DNA of 64,000 nucleotides from Actinomycetota bacterium (lineage in GTDB: Bacteria > Actinomycetota > Actinomycetes > Nanopelagicales > Nanopelagicaceae), in the NCBI GenBank assembly GCA_009701575.1, contig WLJX01000002.1, positions 1 through 64,000 on the forward strand, read 5' to 3'. Below the pieces are notes generated by a model, which was not told the origin of the DNA, made no database searches, and saw only the letters and a program-made list of their open reading frames with translations. The translations under genes were made by a program, and so were the position numbers. Positions 43,932-54,900 of the stretch are shown piece after piece; the first letter of the stretch is position 1; each line of letters begins with the position of its first letter.

Positions 43932-45359
43932 TTAGGCAACTTCGTCCATGGGACGTGCAGGTACGAATCTTTTCTTACCTAACGGAGAAGTCCATTCGCA
44001 TGATCCATCTTCAAAACTTTCAAGTTTCCAGCCGCCATGTGTCTTAAGTTGATGATGTCGCTTGCAAAGCAGCCCAAGATTTTTAGGCGAAGTTTCGCCT
44101 CCTTCTTCCCAAGGTATGGCGTGATCTATTTCGCCCTTAACTCCTGATCTTCTGCAACCCGGAAACCTGCACGTTCTATCTCTAGCAAGTAAGAAGTCCC
44201 GTAAAACTTGTGGTGGTAGATAACTTTCACGGCCAAAATCAAGAAGATTTCCAGTGGTTGGATCAGTTATAAATTTTCGCCACTTTCCATCGGCAGCAAG
44301 TTCTCGAGCTACTGCAGCGGGAATTGCACCATATCCACTTAACTGTCCTGGATTTTCAGCAAGTCCGAGAAGTGTTGGTAAATCAATAGTTAAATTCACA
44401 GTTACTGGTCGCCCGTGACTCATAACTTGATCTTCACTAGTTTCCAAGAACATTGCAGCAATTGCTGTTATGGCATCGGCGCGATGTGCATCCATTGGAT
44501 CCATTAAGTCGGCGCTAAAGTCCGTCAGATTAAAGCGGTCGTCAGCATCGTTCTTTAAATTGGATTCTGGTTCGGCGCTAGCGTTGGCGCGCATTCTGTG
44601 CCCAGCCTTTGCTTGGTAGGCACGTAGCTTCTCTTTTGCAATGCCATTAGTCTTATTTGCCAATCTATCTATGGCCAACATAATTGTTTGAGCATCGGGA
44701 GCCGGCAAGAAAGCAACGATTGTTGCCATTCCATTAGCGCTTGGATAATAAGAAACCTTTCTGGTGCTTTTCTCTTCAACCGCTGCAGCCTCAAATTGCT
44801 CGGGAGCAAACATTGCTATGCAAGAACGAACTTTGTTAGCAACTTGTGCAGGCGTGTGGAATTCGGCATGCGCTATCGCTTCATCTTCAATCAACTTCAG
44901 AACTTCAGGTGCAACTCCCTGACGGATAAGTTGAGCGCTCTCTCGGGCAATAACATTTGCATGTGCAGGAGAAATATCACCTATAGCAAGTGCTGCAGTG
45001 GCCCCAGGCAAGTATTGAGTAAGGGTTCGTGCCACATCAATACGACCTTGTGCGGTTGAACCTGACATGCGAAGCGCAGTTGCAACTTCCTCTCGCTCAG
45101 AATCATCGACTCCGGAATACATAGAGTCGGTGCGACTTGGTTCAGTTCCCGCAACTATAACGATTGCTTTCTGCATCCAAACATTAAACCAGCCGCTCTG
45201 TTTTTCAAGTGCCGCAAGGTAATCAACTCGGCCCGCATAATCTAATATTTCGGGATCCATATTCCAAAGTTCATTAACAACATCTATGCATGCAGGGAGA
45301 TGTAAAAGTTGCGCAATTCGTTCTCCCAGAACTCTGACTTCATCAGAACGTTTTTGCAT
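43932..45359 (-). CDS. DUF222 (13E12-type) protein with C-terminal HNH nuclease domain
   Basis: This 475-residue protein has the DUF222 (REP13E12-type) domain over most of its length, with FSADLMDPMDAHRADAITAI and VTVNLTIDLPTLLGLAENPG typical, and ends in an HNH module: TCRFPGCRRSG, EIDHAIPWEEGG and LGLLCKRHHQLKTHG. The two Cys pairs and H-N-H residues are intact, so the nuclease may be active. Multi-copy 13E12 proteins are numerous in actinobacteria and often sit in variable regions or mark mobile elements, but no transposase or terminal repeats accompany this copy. Location next to ssrA, a common integration site, is notable. Confidence 0.85.
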   Translation of the reverse strand: MQKRSDEVRVLGERIAQLLHLPACIDVVNELWNMDPEILDYAGRVDYLAALEKQSGWFNVWMQKAIVIVAGTEPSRTDSMYSGVDDSEREEVATALRMSGSTAQGRIDVARTLTQYLPGATAALAIGDISPAHANVIARESAQLIRQGVAPEVLKLIEDEAIAHAEFHTPAQVANKVRSCIAMFAPEQFEAAAVEEKSTRKVSYYPSANGMATIVAFLPAPDAQTIMLAIDRLANKTNGIAKEKLRAYQAKAGHRMRANASAEPESNLKNDADDRFNLTDFSADLMDPMDAHRADAITAIAAMFLETSEDQVMSHGRPVTVNLTIDLPTLLGLAENPGQLSGYGAIPAAVARELAADGKWRKFITDPTTGNLLDFGRESYLPPQVLRDFLLARDRTCRFPGCRRSGVKGEIDHAIPWEEGGETSPKNLGLLCKRHHQLKTHGGWKLESFEDGSCEWTSPLGKKRFVPARPMDEVA

Positions 45360-45402
45360 GAAGTTATTATTGCTAGCACCACTGACATTGCTACGATTAA
45401 TT

Positions 45403-45456
45403 TGTGCATAACTAAAAAGATGATAGGAACTGTGGACTCAAAATCTGTGTTGATAA
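45403..45456 (-). promoter_or_regulatory. Second DnaA-box-like cluster, upstream of the DUF222 gene
   Basis: Reverse-strand TTATGCACA (45403-45411) and TTATCAACA (45448-45456) repeat exactly the two variants found at 15123 and 15135. A weaker TGTGGACTC lies between them. Spacing is not regular here. They lie in the 241-bp gap before the DUF222 gene, otherwise without features except a 10-bp near-perfect inverted repeat (AGCAAAACTT / AAGTTTTGCG). Confidence 0.35.
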
Positions 45457-45600
45457 ACTTCTGCTTTCGCGGCCAGTAAATGTGATTTGAAATCCCAGCA
45501 AAACTTCTTGGCTCGCAGCTAGTAACTTATTTTGGAAATCCCACGTAGTTTTCTGTACTGGTAGTTCATTTCCTAGCAAGTTTTGCGCCATAATTAGACT

Positions 45601-45936
45601 ATGAATAACTCAACCGAAGTAGCTAATCTGAATCGCTTGTTGGAAGATATCAAAATACTTTCAGGCTCATTGGCGGTGCTAGATCGCTTCATAGCGGCTA
45701 AGGATTCGATTGCCCAAAGAACAGCCCTAGATGCAATTAATTTTAGAATTCGAGAAGTAGCAAAAAACGCATCAATCATAAAAGACGCAGCGGATTTTGA
45801 TATAACTGCAATCCTTGTTGAACTTTCAAAGCCAGAATCAAACATAAAAGCGTTGCATGAATTGTTAACTGCCCCTATTGAAGAACTGAGGAAGAGAGCG
45901 CTAAGCCAAATTCTGACTCTTTCACTTGAGGTATAA
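45601..45936 (+). CDS. Hypothetical helical protein (111 residues)
   Basis: I do not recognise a family. The sequence is predicted to be mostly alpha-helical, with leucine-rich amphipathic stretches such as NRLLEDIKILSGSLAVLDRF and SNIKALHELLTAPIEELRKR and no cysteines or membrane spans. CATAAT sits six bases before the ATG, so a leaderless start is possible. The opposite strand has an equally long frame (45594-45953), but plus-strand codon composition and promoter look better. It closes the accessory interval between ssrA and argG. Confidence 0.5.
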   Translation: MNNSTEVANLNRLLEDIKILSGSLAVLDRFIAAKDSIAQRTALDAINFRIREVAKNASIIKDAADFDITAILVELSKPESNIKALHELLTAPIEELRKRALSQILTLSLEV

Positions 45937-46030
45937 CACTTTCCCTCGAGCAAAACTTTTAATCCAATGGCCTCGCGCTTATTTATGCCAACAAGCCTCT
46001 AATTATTTTCGGCTCTCTGCCCTGATGTCC

Positions 46031-47377
<1,347 letters not shown>

Positions 47378-47385
47378 GGGCAAAG

Positions 47386-47979
47386 ATGAGTTCGAATCAG
47401 GTAGAAACTTCAATTGAAATTCAATTAACAAATCGGGATCGCAAAACAGTATTCTTTCGCGGAATATTGGTTTTCCCTGCAGTTGTTTATATCGCATCAT
47501 TTACCCAATCGATAGATACCGGTGCATCTTTTGGCGGCTTACTGTTTCTACCAGCACTTCTTACACTTTTAGTTCGTGGCGTCTACCCAAGTTATGTGCT
47601 CTCTTTCAATAATTCAATGCTTGAGCTAAATGCCCGCATTTCCGCCTACGCGCTACTTCTTACGGATGAATATCCTTCAATTGAAGCGAATCCAAATATT
47701 AAAGTTGAATTACCTGAAATAAATGGCGGTGCGACACTTTCTCGCACGTTGCCACTCGTTAAATGGCTATTTGCAATTCCGCTATTTATTGTCGGCGTTA
47801 TCTATGCGGTAATCGCTCTCGTGCTTACCTTTTTAGCCTGGATCATCACAAGTGCAACAGGAAATTATCCAGAGAGCATTGCAAACTTCGTTCTTGGAAC
47901 AATTGATTTCTGGAATCGGCTCTACGGTTACGCAGCAATTCTTGTAACCGACGAATACCCTCCCTTCACGCTCAACTAA
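47386..47979 (+). CDS. DUF4389 membrane protein
   Basis: This 197-residue protein belongs to DUF4389. The domain mark is the repeated phrase ISAYALLLTDEYPSIE in the middle and LYGYAAILVTDEYPPF at the end. Three or four hydrophobic segments are visible: GILVFPAVVYIASFTQS, GGLLFLPALLTLLVRGV, WLFAIPLFIVGVIYAVIAL and VLTFLAWIIT. In other actinobacteria the family consists of integral membrane proteins with no known function. It follows argG closely but no functional connection is evident. Confidence 0.8.
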   Translation: MSSNQVETSIEIQLTNRDRKTVFFRGILVFPAVVYIASFTQSIDTGASFGGLLFLPALLTLLVRGVYPSYVLSFNNSMLELNARISAYALLLTDEYPSIEANPNIKVELPEINGGATLSRTLPLVKWLFAIPLFIVGVIYAVIALVLTFLAWIITSATGNYPESIANFVLGTIDFWNRLYGYAAILVTDEYPPFTLN

Positions 47980-48013
47980 CCCCAATCACACCTGAATTCG
48001 CCCTGTTAATTAG

Positions 48014-48027
48014 CGTGTAATTACGCG
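48014..48027. promoter_or_regulatory. Imperfect 14-bp palindrome upstream of the permease gene
   Basis: CGTGTAATTACGCG is a palindrome with one imperfect pair, 93 bases before the permease ATG. Its half-site TTACRCG also forms the perfect palindrome in the whiB2 promoter (51581-51594), in the opposite half-site order. No regulator is known. Confidence 0.35.
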
Positions 48028-48119
48028 GTTACTACTGCGTAGCGACTTACCATTTTTTAGTAAGTTCCCCTGCCCTAGACCATCTATGGCAAAAGCCTAA
48101 GCAGTTAGGAAGGAAAGCG

Positions 48120-49382
48120 ATGTCGCTTTTATCTTGGAAGCTTCACGGAAATGGAAAGTCAGTTAAAGATGGCGATGTAGTAAAGCCGGGCGAGCGCCTC
48201 GCTTGGCCACTAACAATTGGTGTTGGTATTCAACATATCGCAGCAATGTTTGGCGCCACATTCTTAGTGCCTATCATTACTGGATTTCCACCAAGCACAA
48301 CTCTATTTTTCTCTGGCGTAGGAACTTTAATATTTCTTACCTTAACAAAGAACAAAGTACCTAGCTATCTAGGTTCATCATTTGCATTCCTTGCTCCAAT
48401 TGCGGCCGCGATGACAAATGGTGGAATGGCAGTAGCACTTGGTGGCGTTGTCGCAACCGGCGTGATTCTTGCTGTTGTTGGTCTCGTTGTTAATGCTGTC
48501 GGTATCGGCTGGATTAACTGGCTCTTACCTCCAATCGTTACTGGTTCAATCGTAATGATTATTGGACTTAACCTTGCAGGCGCTGCTAACAATAACTTCA
48601 AGCAAGCACCTGTAACTGCAATTATAACTCTTGCTGCTGTTGCACTAATCGGGGCGGTTTCTAAGGGCTTCCTAGGTCGCATCAGCATCTTTGGTGGAAT
48701 TGTTGTTGGCTATGCCTATGCAGCATTTGCCGGAGATATCAATTTTGATGGTGTTAAAGCCGCAAAGTGGCTTGCAATGCCAACATTCACAACTCCAACA
48801 TTTGATACCAATGCAATCCTGCTCTTCCTTCCAGTTGTTCTTGTTCTGATCGCTGAGAACGTTGGACACGTTAAGGCAGTATCTGCAATGACTGGAAAAG
48901 ATCTAGATGGCCAAATGGGTAACGCGCTATTCGCCGACGGTATTGCAACAACACTTGCCGGTGCTGGTGGCGGTTCGGGTACAACTACTTACGCTGAAAA
49001 TATTGGCGTAATGGCTGCTACTCGTATCTATTCAACAGCTGCTTATTGGGTAGCTGGCGTTGGCGCAATCTTGCTCTCACTTTCACCAAAGTTTGGCGCA
49101 ATTCTTAGCGCTACACCTGCTGGTGTTCTTGGTGGCGTCGGAGTTGCCCTTTACGGAATGATCGGTGTACTTGGTGCCAAGATTTGGATCGAGAACAAAG
49201 TGAACTTCGGAAACTCAACAAACCTTCTTATTGCAGCAACAACTCTGATTATCGGAATTGCTGACATGACATGGAAGCGCGGGGATTATTCCTTCGGTGG
49301 AATCATCAATGGAACACTGGTTGCAGTAATTGGCTACCAAGTTCTGCGTGCTTTAAATAAGGCGGCGGGCAAGGCTGAATAG
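48120..49382 (+). CDS. Uracil-xanthine permease (NCS2 family, UraA/PyrP-like)
   Basis: This is a nucleobase:cation symporter-2 family transporter of 420 residues with about 12-14 membrane spans. Recognisable elements are LAWPLTIGVGIQHIAAMFGA at the N terminus, the QH motif region, the conserved PVVLVLIAENVGHVKAVS block in the middle and GAGGGSGTTTYAENIGVM, the NCS2 substrate-binding signature. Uracil is the likely substrate, though xanthine or uric acid cannot be excluded. AGGAAGGAAAG is the ribosome-binding site, and a strong bidirectional terminator follows. It may salvage nucleobases, fitting a streamlined heterotroph. Confidence 0.9.
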   Translation: MSLLSWKLHGNGKSVKDGDVVKPGERLAWPLTIGVGIQHIAAMFGATFLVPIITGFPPSTTLFFSGVGTLIFLTLTKNKVPSYLGSSFAFLAPIAAAMTNGGMAVALGGVVATGVILAVVGLVVNAVGIGWINWLLPPIVTGSIVMIIGLNLAGAANNNFKQAPVTAIITLAAVALIGAVSKGFLGRISIFGGIVVGYAYAAFAGDINFDGVKAAKWLAMPTFTTPTFDTNAILLFLPVVLVLIAENVGHVKAVSAMTGKDLDGQMGNALFADGIATTLAGAGGGSGTTTYAENIGVMAATRIYSTAAYWVAGVGAILLSLSPKFGAILSATPAGVLGGVGVALYGMIGVLGAKIWIENKVNFGNSTNLLIAATTLIIGIADMTWKRGDYSFGGIINGTLVAVIGYQVLRALNKAAGKAE

Positions 49383-49395
49383 CCTCTAGTAATTA

Positions 49396-49467
49396 AAAAA
49401 TCGGGCTTTGGCCGCGAGCGTCTAACTATAAAACGTTAAGTCGCTCGCCAACCAAGGCCCGATTTTT
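49396..49467 (+). terminator. Strong terminator after the permease gene
   Basis: A 16-bp arm (49396-49411) pairs with 49452-49467 with one G-U; inside it GCGAGCG pairs with CGCTCGC. The end is TTTTT on the plus strand, and the arm begins with AAAAA, so it could terminate from both directions. Confidence 0.9.
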
Positions 49468-49552
49468 CATACCTATATAAATTTGGCGCTGTTGGGATTA
49501 GACTCCCGTTGAAATATAAATTTGCTACCTACTTATTTATTAGGAGATCCAG

Positions 49553-50548
49553 ATGTCTGTAACACCATTTCGTTGGGGAATATTAGGAGCCGGTGGAATT
49601 GCCGAGCAATTCACAAGAGATGTATTGCGCCTTGAAGATCATCGCGTAGTTGCAGTCGGTTCTAGAACTCAGGTTAAGGCAGATGCCTTTGCCGATAAAT
49701 TTGCGATTCCTAATCGCCATGATTCATATCAAAAATTAGTTAATGACCCTGATATCGATGCGGTTTATGTTGCAACTCACCACCCAATGCATATGCGCGA
49801 CACCTTGATGGCGCTTAATGCTGGAAAACCAGTCCTCTGCGAGAAGCCATTTGCAATGAGTTATGACGAGACTAAAAAGATGGTTGATACCGCTCGCGAA
49901 AAGAATTTGTTATTGATGGAAGCAATGTGGGCACGCTATTTACCTCATATGATAAAAATTCGTGAAGTAATCAAATCTGGAATTCTGGGTGAAATAATCT
50001 CTGTTCGCGCAGACCACGGACAATGGTTTGAGAAGGATCCAAACTTCCGACTTTTCGCCCCAGAATTCGGTGGCGGTGCGCTCTTTGATCTTGGAATTTA
50101 TCCGGTCTCATTTGCCTCAATGGTTCTTGGAACTCCTTCTCGCGTAACTGCGCGAAGTACCAAGGCATTTACTGGAGTAGATGGCCAGACGACAATTATT
50201 TTGGAGTATCCATCAGGTGCCCAAGCGCTCCTTAACGCAACAAACTTGGCAGCAACACCAAACCGCGCAGTAATTATCGGCAGCGATGCAAGGTTAGAAA
50301 TAGATCGCACATTTTATTTCCCATCAACTTGGCGAGTTATTAACTACAAGGATGAAGTAGTGGCCGGATCCGATAAACGTTATGTTGGCCATGGTCTTCG
50401 CGAAGAGGCGATTGAATTTGCTCGATGTTTCCGCGCCGGTGAGAAGGAATCTCCGATGCTTCCGCTCAGTGAAATCCTCTCAATCATGGGAACAATGACA
50501 GAGATTGCAGACCAGATTGGCTTGAAGTTTGAGAAGTTTGCAGAATAG
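49553..50548 (+). CDS. Gfo/Idh/MocA-family oxidoreductase
   Basis: This 331-residue NAD(P)-dependent sugar dehydrogenase-like protein shows the nucleotide-binding WGILGAGGIAEQF, VGSRTQVKADAFA, YVATHHPMHMRD, and CEKPFAMSYDE with the conserved Lys. The C-terminal half resembles dihydrodiol dehydrogenases (GALFDLGIYPVSFA). The substrate, probably a sugar or polyol, is unknown. AGGAG lies eight bases upstream of the ATG. The next gene, a nucleotidyltransferase, overlaps it by up to 20 bases, so both are one transcriptional unit. Confidence 0.88.
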   Translation: MSVTPFRWGILGAGGIAEQFTRDVLRLEDHRVVAVGSRTQVKADAFADKFAIPNRHDSYQKLVNDPDIDAVYVATHHPMHMRDTLMALNAGKPVLCEKPFAMSYDETKKMVDTAREKNLLLMEAMWARYLPHMIKIREVIKSGILGEIISVRADHGQWFEKDPNFRLFAPEFGGGALFDLGIYPVSFASMVLGTPSRVTARSTKAFTGVDGQTTIILEYPSGAQALLNATNLAATPNRAVIIGSDARLEIDRTFYFPSTWRVINYKDEVVAGSDKRYVGHGLREEAIEFARCFRAGEKESPMLPLSEILSIMGTMTEIADQIGLKFEKFAE

Positions 50549-51485
50549 AAGTGCAATTCTCTTAGTAGGTGGCCGGGGAACAAGGCTTGCGCCACTTACT
50601 AATAACACCCCAAAACCTATGCTTCAGGTCGCAGGAGTGCCATTTACTGAACATCAAATCATAAAAGCCCGTGTTGCGGGAATTTCTGAGATTGTTTTAG
50701 CAACCTCATTTAAAGCAGAGTTATTTGAGCCATATTTTGGCGATGGCAGAAACTTTGGAATATCCATTAAATATGCCGTTGAAGAAGTTGCACTTGGTAC
50801 TGGTGGCGCAATTAGTAATGCCGCACAAGAACTATCTGGAGCCGGTCCGGTTGCAATATTCAATGGCGATGTTTTAAGTGGCCATGATTTAGGCGCCCAA
50901 TTTAACTTTCATGAAGCAAAGGGTGCTGAGGTAACGCTCTTCTTAACTAAAGTAGAAGATGCTCGAGCATTTGGCGCTGTTGAATTAGATGAATCCGGAA
51001 GAGTTTCTGCCTTTAACGAGAAGATGGAAAACCCACCAACAAATATCATTAATGCTGGTTGTTATATTTTTAATCGCGATATAATTAGCACAATTCCATT
51101 TGGCAAGGTTGTAAGTGTGGAACGCGAAACATTTCCCACCTTGCTTACAACTGGAGCACGAGTTTTTGGGTTTATTGACACTTCATACTGGCTAGATATC
51201 GGAACGCCCTCAGCTTTACTCAAAGCATCTCGCGATTTGGTAATTGGTACAGGAAAAGAATTCTTAGCCCTTGAAGGATCAATAATTTCCCCAAGCGCAT
51301 CGATCACTGGCGGAACTGTGATTGGTCGAAGCGCCCAAATTGGGGCAGATGCTCAAATCTCGGGCTCTGTAATTGGTGATGGCGCAATAATCGGAGCTGG
51401 TGCCAGGCTCTCGGACTGCTTTGTAGCAGAAGGCTTTGAAGTTCCAGCGCAGGTAATTTCGTTCGACAATTACTTTGGATACTAA
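50529..51485 (+). CDS. NDP-sugar pyrophosphorylase (mannose-1-phosphate guanylyltransferase-like)
   Basis: This 318-residue nucleotidyltransferase carries the signature LLVGGRGTRLAPLTNNTPKP at the N terminus, the metal Asp in IFNGDVLSG, and a C-terminal left-handed beta-helix of hexapeptide repeats (SIISPSASITGGTVIGRSAQ). In M. tuberculosis the corresponding gene (Rv3264c) near whiB2 and manB is a GDP-mannose pyrophosphorylase, so ManC/ManB-type activity is the best guess. The start is a TTG (50529 or 50538), both weakly supported. It overlaps the oxidoreductase stop. Confidence 0.82.
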   Translation: MRSLQNRSAILLVGGRGTRLAPLTNNTPKPMLQVAGVPFTEHQIIKARVAGISEIVLATSFKAELFEPYFGDGRNFGISIKYAVEEVALGTGGAISNAAQELSGAGPVAIFNGDVLSGHDLGAQFNFHEAKGAEVTLFLTKVEDARAFGAVELDESGRVSAFNEKMENPPTNIINAGCYIFNRDIISTIPFGKVVSVERETFPTLLTTGARVFGFIDTSYWLDIGTPSALLKASRDLVIGTGKEFLALEGSIISPSASITGGTVIGRSAQIGADAQISGSVIGDGAIIGAGARLSDCFVAEGFEVPAQVISFDNYFGY

Positions 51486-51566
51486 TTTTTCGCGAGAAAA
51501 GCTGTTGAAATCTGCAAAAATAGCCAAAATTTATTATTTTTGAGCGTAAATAGTTGGCCCTATGGC

Positions 51567-51595
51567 TTGACTTAATCGAGTTACACGCGTGTAAT
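51567..51595 (+). promoter_or_regulatory. whiB2 promoter with internal palindromic operator
   Basis: TTGACT (51567-51572) and TGTAAT (51590-51595) are separated by 17 bases. The perfect palindrome TTACACGCGTGTAA (51581-51594) covers the spacer and the -10, an ideal repressor position. The transcript would have about 50 bases of leader with a Shine-Dalgarno. Confidence 0.6.
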
Positions 51596-51648
51596 TCTCT
51601 TATTAACCCCGCCTTTCTTGGCGGCAAACAGTTTGAAGGAGTATCCGT

Positions 51649-51930
51649 ATGAGCGATCCACGCCCGGTTCAAAAAATAGCAATAGAAGGCGTAATCAATA
51701 GCGACGGCATCGAACTTTCCTGGCAGGAGCGCGCACTATGTGCTCAGACCGATCCAGAAGCATTCTTCCCTGAAAAGGGCGGCTCAACTCGTGAAGCTAA
51801 GCGCGTCTGCTTATCTTGCGATGTTCGTGGTGAGTGCTTGGAATACGCGCTCGCACATGATGAGCGTTTCGGTATTTGGGGAGGCCTCTCCGAACGTGAG
51901 CGTCGTCGCCTAAAGCGCCGTTCAGCTTAA
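51649..51930 (+). CDS. whiB2: WhiB2-type (WhmD/WhiB) iron-sulfur regulator
   Basis: This 93-residue protein is nearly identical in layout to Streptomyces WhiB and mycobacterial WhiB2/WhmD, which control septation with WhiA. The Fe-S ligands are C31, C54, C57 and C63, followed by GIWGG at 75-79 and the basic helix SERERRRLKRR. Recognised identity comes from WQERALCAQTDPEAFFPEKG. The start is supported by GAAGGAG at 8 bases. It lies beside mannose and DUF3499 genes exactly as in M. tuberculosis Rv3260c. No sporulation genes are visible. Confidence 0.93.
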   Translation: MSDPRPVQKIAIEGVINSDGIELSWQERALCAQTDPEAFFPEKGGSTREAKRVCLSCDVRGECLEYALAHDERFGIWGGLSERERRRLKRRSA

Positions 51931-51977
51931 TATTAAATTTAATCGTAATTTTAAGAATACTAGTCAAGGATTAACCT

Positions 51978-54900
51978 ATGGCTGATAATTTTTTCGTTAC
52001 TGCGATTTTAGTTTCGCATGATGGTGCGACTTGGTTACCAGAAGCTATTGCAGGAATTTCTGCACAGACTCGATCCGTAGATCGAATGATTGCAGTCGAT
52101 ACTGGATCAATTGATAACTCAGTACAGATGCTTGCAGGTGCTGGATTAACAGTAATAAAGACTGATCGTGATGCTGGTTTTGGCGACGCAATTGCACTTG
52201 CACTCGGGTCTTCAAAGAAATTAAAGAATGATGATCAAGAAGAGTTAATCTGGATTCTCCATGATGATTGCGCACCAACTAGAACGGCGCTAGAAAAATT
52301 AATTGAAGGTTTGACTGATAAGCCACAAGTTGCATTTGTTGGTCCAAAATTACGCGGTTGGTATGACCGTAAACATTTGTTGGAAATTGGAATAAGTATC
52401 GCCGTAAATGGTGCACGTTGGACCGGGCTAGACCCACGCGAGCAAGATCAAGGGCAATTTGATCAACCAATGGAAGTAATGTCAGTAAGTACTGCAGCGA
52501 TGCTGGCAAGACGTAAAACCTTTGAAGATTTGGGTGGACTAGATCCAAATCTTGCGCTATTTCGAGATGATGTTGATCTAGGTTGGCGGGCAAGAGTCGC
52601 GGGCTACTCAGTTATGACAGCGCCAGAAGCACTTGTTTATCATGCAGAGGCATCAGCTTCAGAGCGAAGAAGCGTTGATGTTGAAGAGGCTTTCCTGCAT
52701 CGTCCAAGACTTCTAGATCGCAAGAATGCGGCCTATGTTTTATTCGCAAATGCTTCTTGGTGGTTACTGCCTTGGATCGCAATTCAAATTGTTGGAAGCG
52801 CCGCAATTAGAGCGATTGGTTACTTAATTGCGAAACTTCCGGGATACGCGGCCGATGAAATTGCCGCCGTAGGACTTCTAATAATCAAGCCGAATGATTT
52901 GATTGTTGCTAGAAGATTACGAAAGCAAAAACGCTTGCTCTCTCCAAGAGTAATTAGAGAGTTTATTCCACCACCAGGTAGTCAAATACGGCTCGCAATT
53001 GAACAACTCAATTACTCGTTGCGAAAGTTTTTCAAAGCTGATGCCAATAATGAATCGGATTTGAATGATCCAATGTCATATGCTGACATTGGAGTTATTG
53101 ATGAGAGTTTTGATGATCAAGATATTGTTATAAAACCACGTAAATCTAATTGGCGGACCCTTCGGAATCGACCGCTCTTAATCGGCCTTGCTTCTACCTT
53201 CTTAATTTCATTAATTGCCTCCAGAAATAGATTTGGTTCCATAAGCGGTGGCGCACTTGCGGCCTCACCAAACGGAGCGATGGATTTAATCGCGAAGTAC
53301 AGCGAATCCTGGCACTTGGTTGGATTAGGTTCAGCGGCCTCAACACCACCATGGGTTGCAATATTGGCTGGCGCATCGGCCTTAACGTTCGGCAAAGTAT
53401 GGCTATTTCTTACTATTTTCTTTCTTCTTACCCCAACCCTTGCTTTCTTTGCAATGTATCGAAGCGCTAAGAGATTTGGATTAAGTATTCAAGTTTCAGT
53501 AATCGGTGGCGTTATATATTCCATGTCACCAGTTATTTGGAGCAGTATAAATCAAGGTCGAATCGGAACTTTAGTTGTGGCATTAATTGCACCAACATTT
53601 ATGAGCATCCTTCCAAAAACTTTGCAATTAGAATCACTTGGCTGGCGAAGAATTTATGCGCTAACTTTGCTTGCTGCTTTTATTTCTGCTTTCTCAACCT
53701 TCTTTCTAGTTGCCTGGACGATCTTCTATCTAGCGGTCTTTGCCATCGAGCTTTATAAACGCAGGTCAGAAATTAAAGCTACCGGTCCAATTAAATTTAT
53801 AATGGTTGCAGATCTAGCTCGAGTGAAGAGAATTTTTGCGCTATTTCTTATCCCAGGTCTTCTAAATGCGCCTTGGTCGACATCAGTTATTTTGCATCCG
53901 ACTCAAATTCTTTTAGATCCAGGACTCCCACTTTCTAGCGGATCACTAGTAAATATCCTCCTATTGAATCCAGGTGGAACATCTGGAGTGCCAGTCTGGA
54001 TATTCGCACCATTTGTATTTTTCCTTATAGCAATGGCGTTAACCAAGAAATATCCAATGGAATCAAGTGTTGCGATTGGATTGCTTGCGATTGCCGTAGT
54101 GCTCTCACAAATTAGCGTGTTCGGGCATGGAAGTAATGGTCAAGTTTGGACTGGAACAATATTTGTATTTATGGAAATTCTGATTTTAATCCCAATCCTA
54201 AAGATTGCAGTCGAACTTCTCCCTAATTTACGAAGTTCAAAGCTTGGTCTAGGGCACCTTCTTTCAGTAGTTATCGTAGTTATTTCAGTGTTCTCAATTT
54301 CAGCAACTAGTTTCTGGGCTATTACCGGGGGCGCGAACTCCCTAGTAACTGCAAATAAAATAGAAGTACTCCCACCTTTCATAGCCTCACTAAGTGACAC
54401 CCCAAATAGGCCGAAGACCCTGGTAATTGGCAGAACTGAAGATCAACTTAACTACTTTGTTACCCGTGGTTCAGATTTAGAAATTGGGGATGCAGATGTT
54501 GCGGTTGCAACTCCGGGACCTGTCACCCAAGCCATTCTTGAATTGATAAGTGGAGCTGGACTTACGTCAAGCAAAACCTTAGGTGCATATGGCATTCAAT
54601 ATGTTTTCTTAAAAAACCCAATCGACCAAGGAGTAGCAAGAACTATTGATGGAATTGGTGGCTTTACTCGGAGCTCCTCCACAAATTCTGGAATTATCTG
54701 GCAGGTCGTTGAAAGTAAACCTCGGATTTCAGTACTTGACGCGACTGGTGCCACAACTGCAATTAATTCTGCAAAAGTTGGAGCCATGGATGATTTGCAG
54801 ACTCCAGGGACAGTTACTCTTGCTGAAAAATTTGATCCAGGCTGGAAATTAATAATCAATGGCAATCAAGTTGAATCAACCCAATCCGCACTTGGATTAC

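Noticed and set aside
45594..45953. Minus-strand 119-residue frame opposite the hypothetical gene
   Set aside because: It has no ribosome-binding site or -10, while the plus-strand frame has a CATAAT element and start at the expected place.
51581..51594. BldD operator at whiB2
   Set aside because: The TNAC and GTNA half-sites are six rather than five bases apart and the central CWG is missing.
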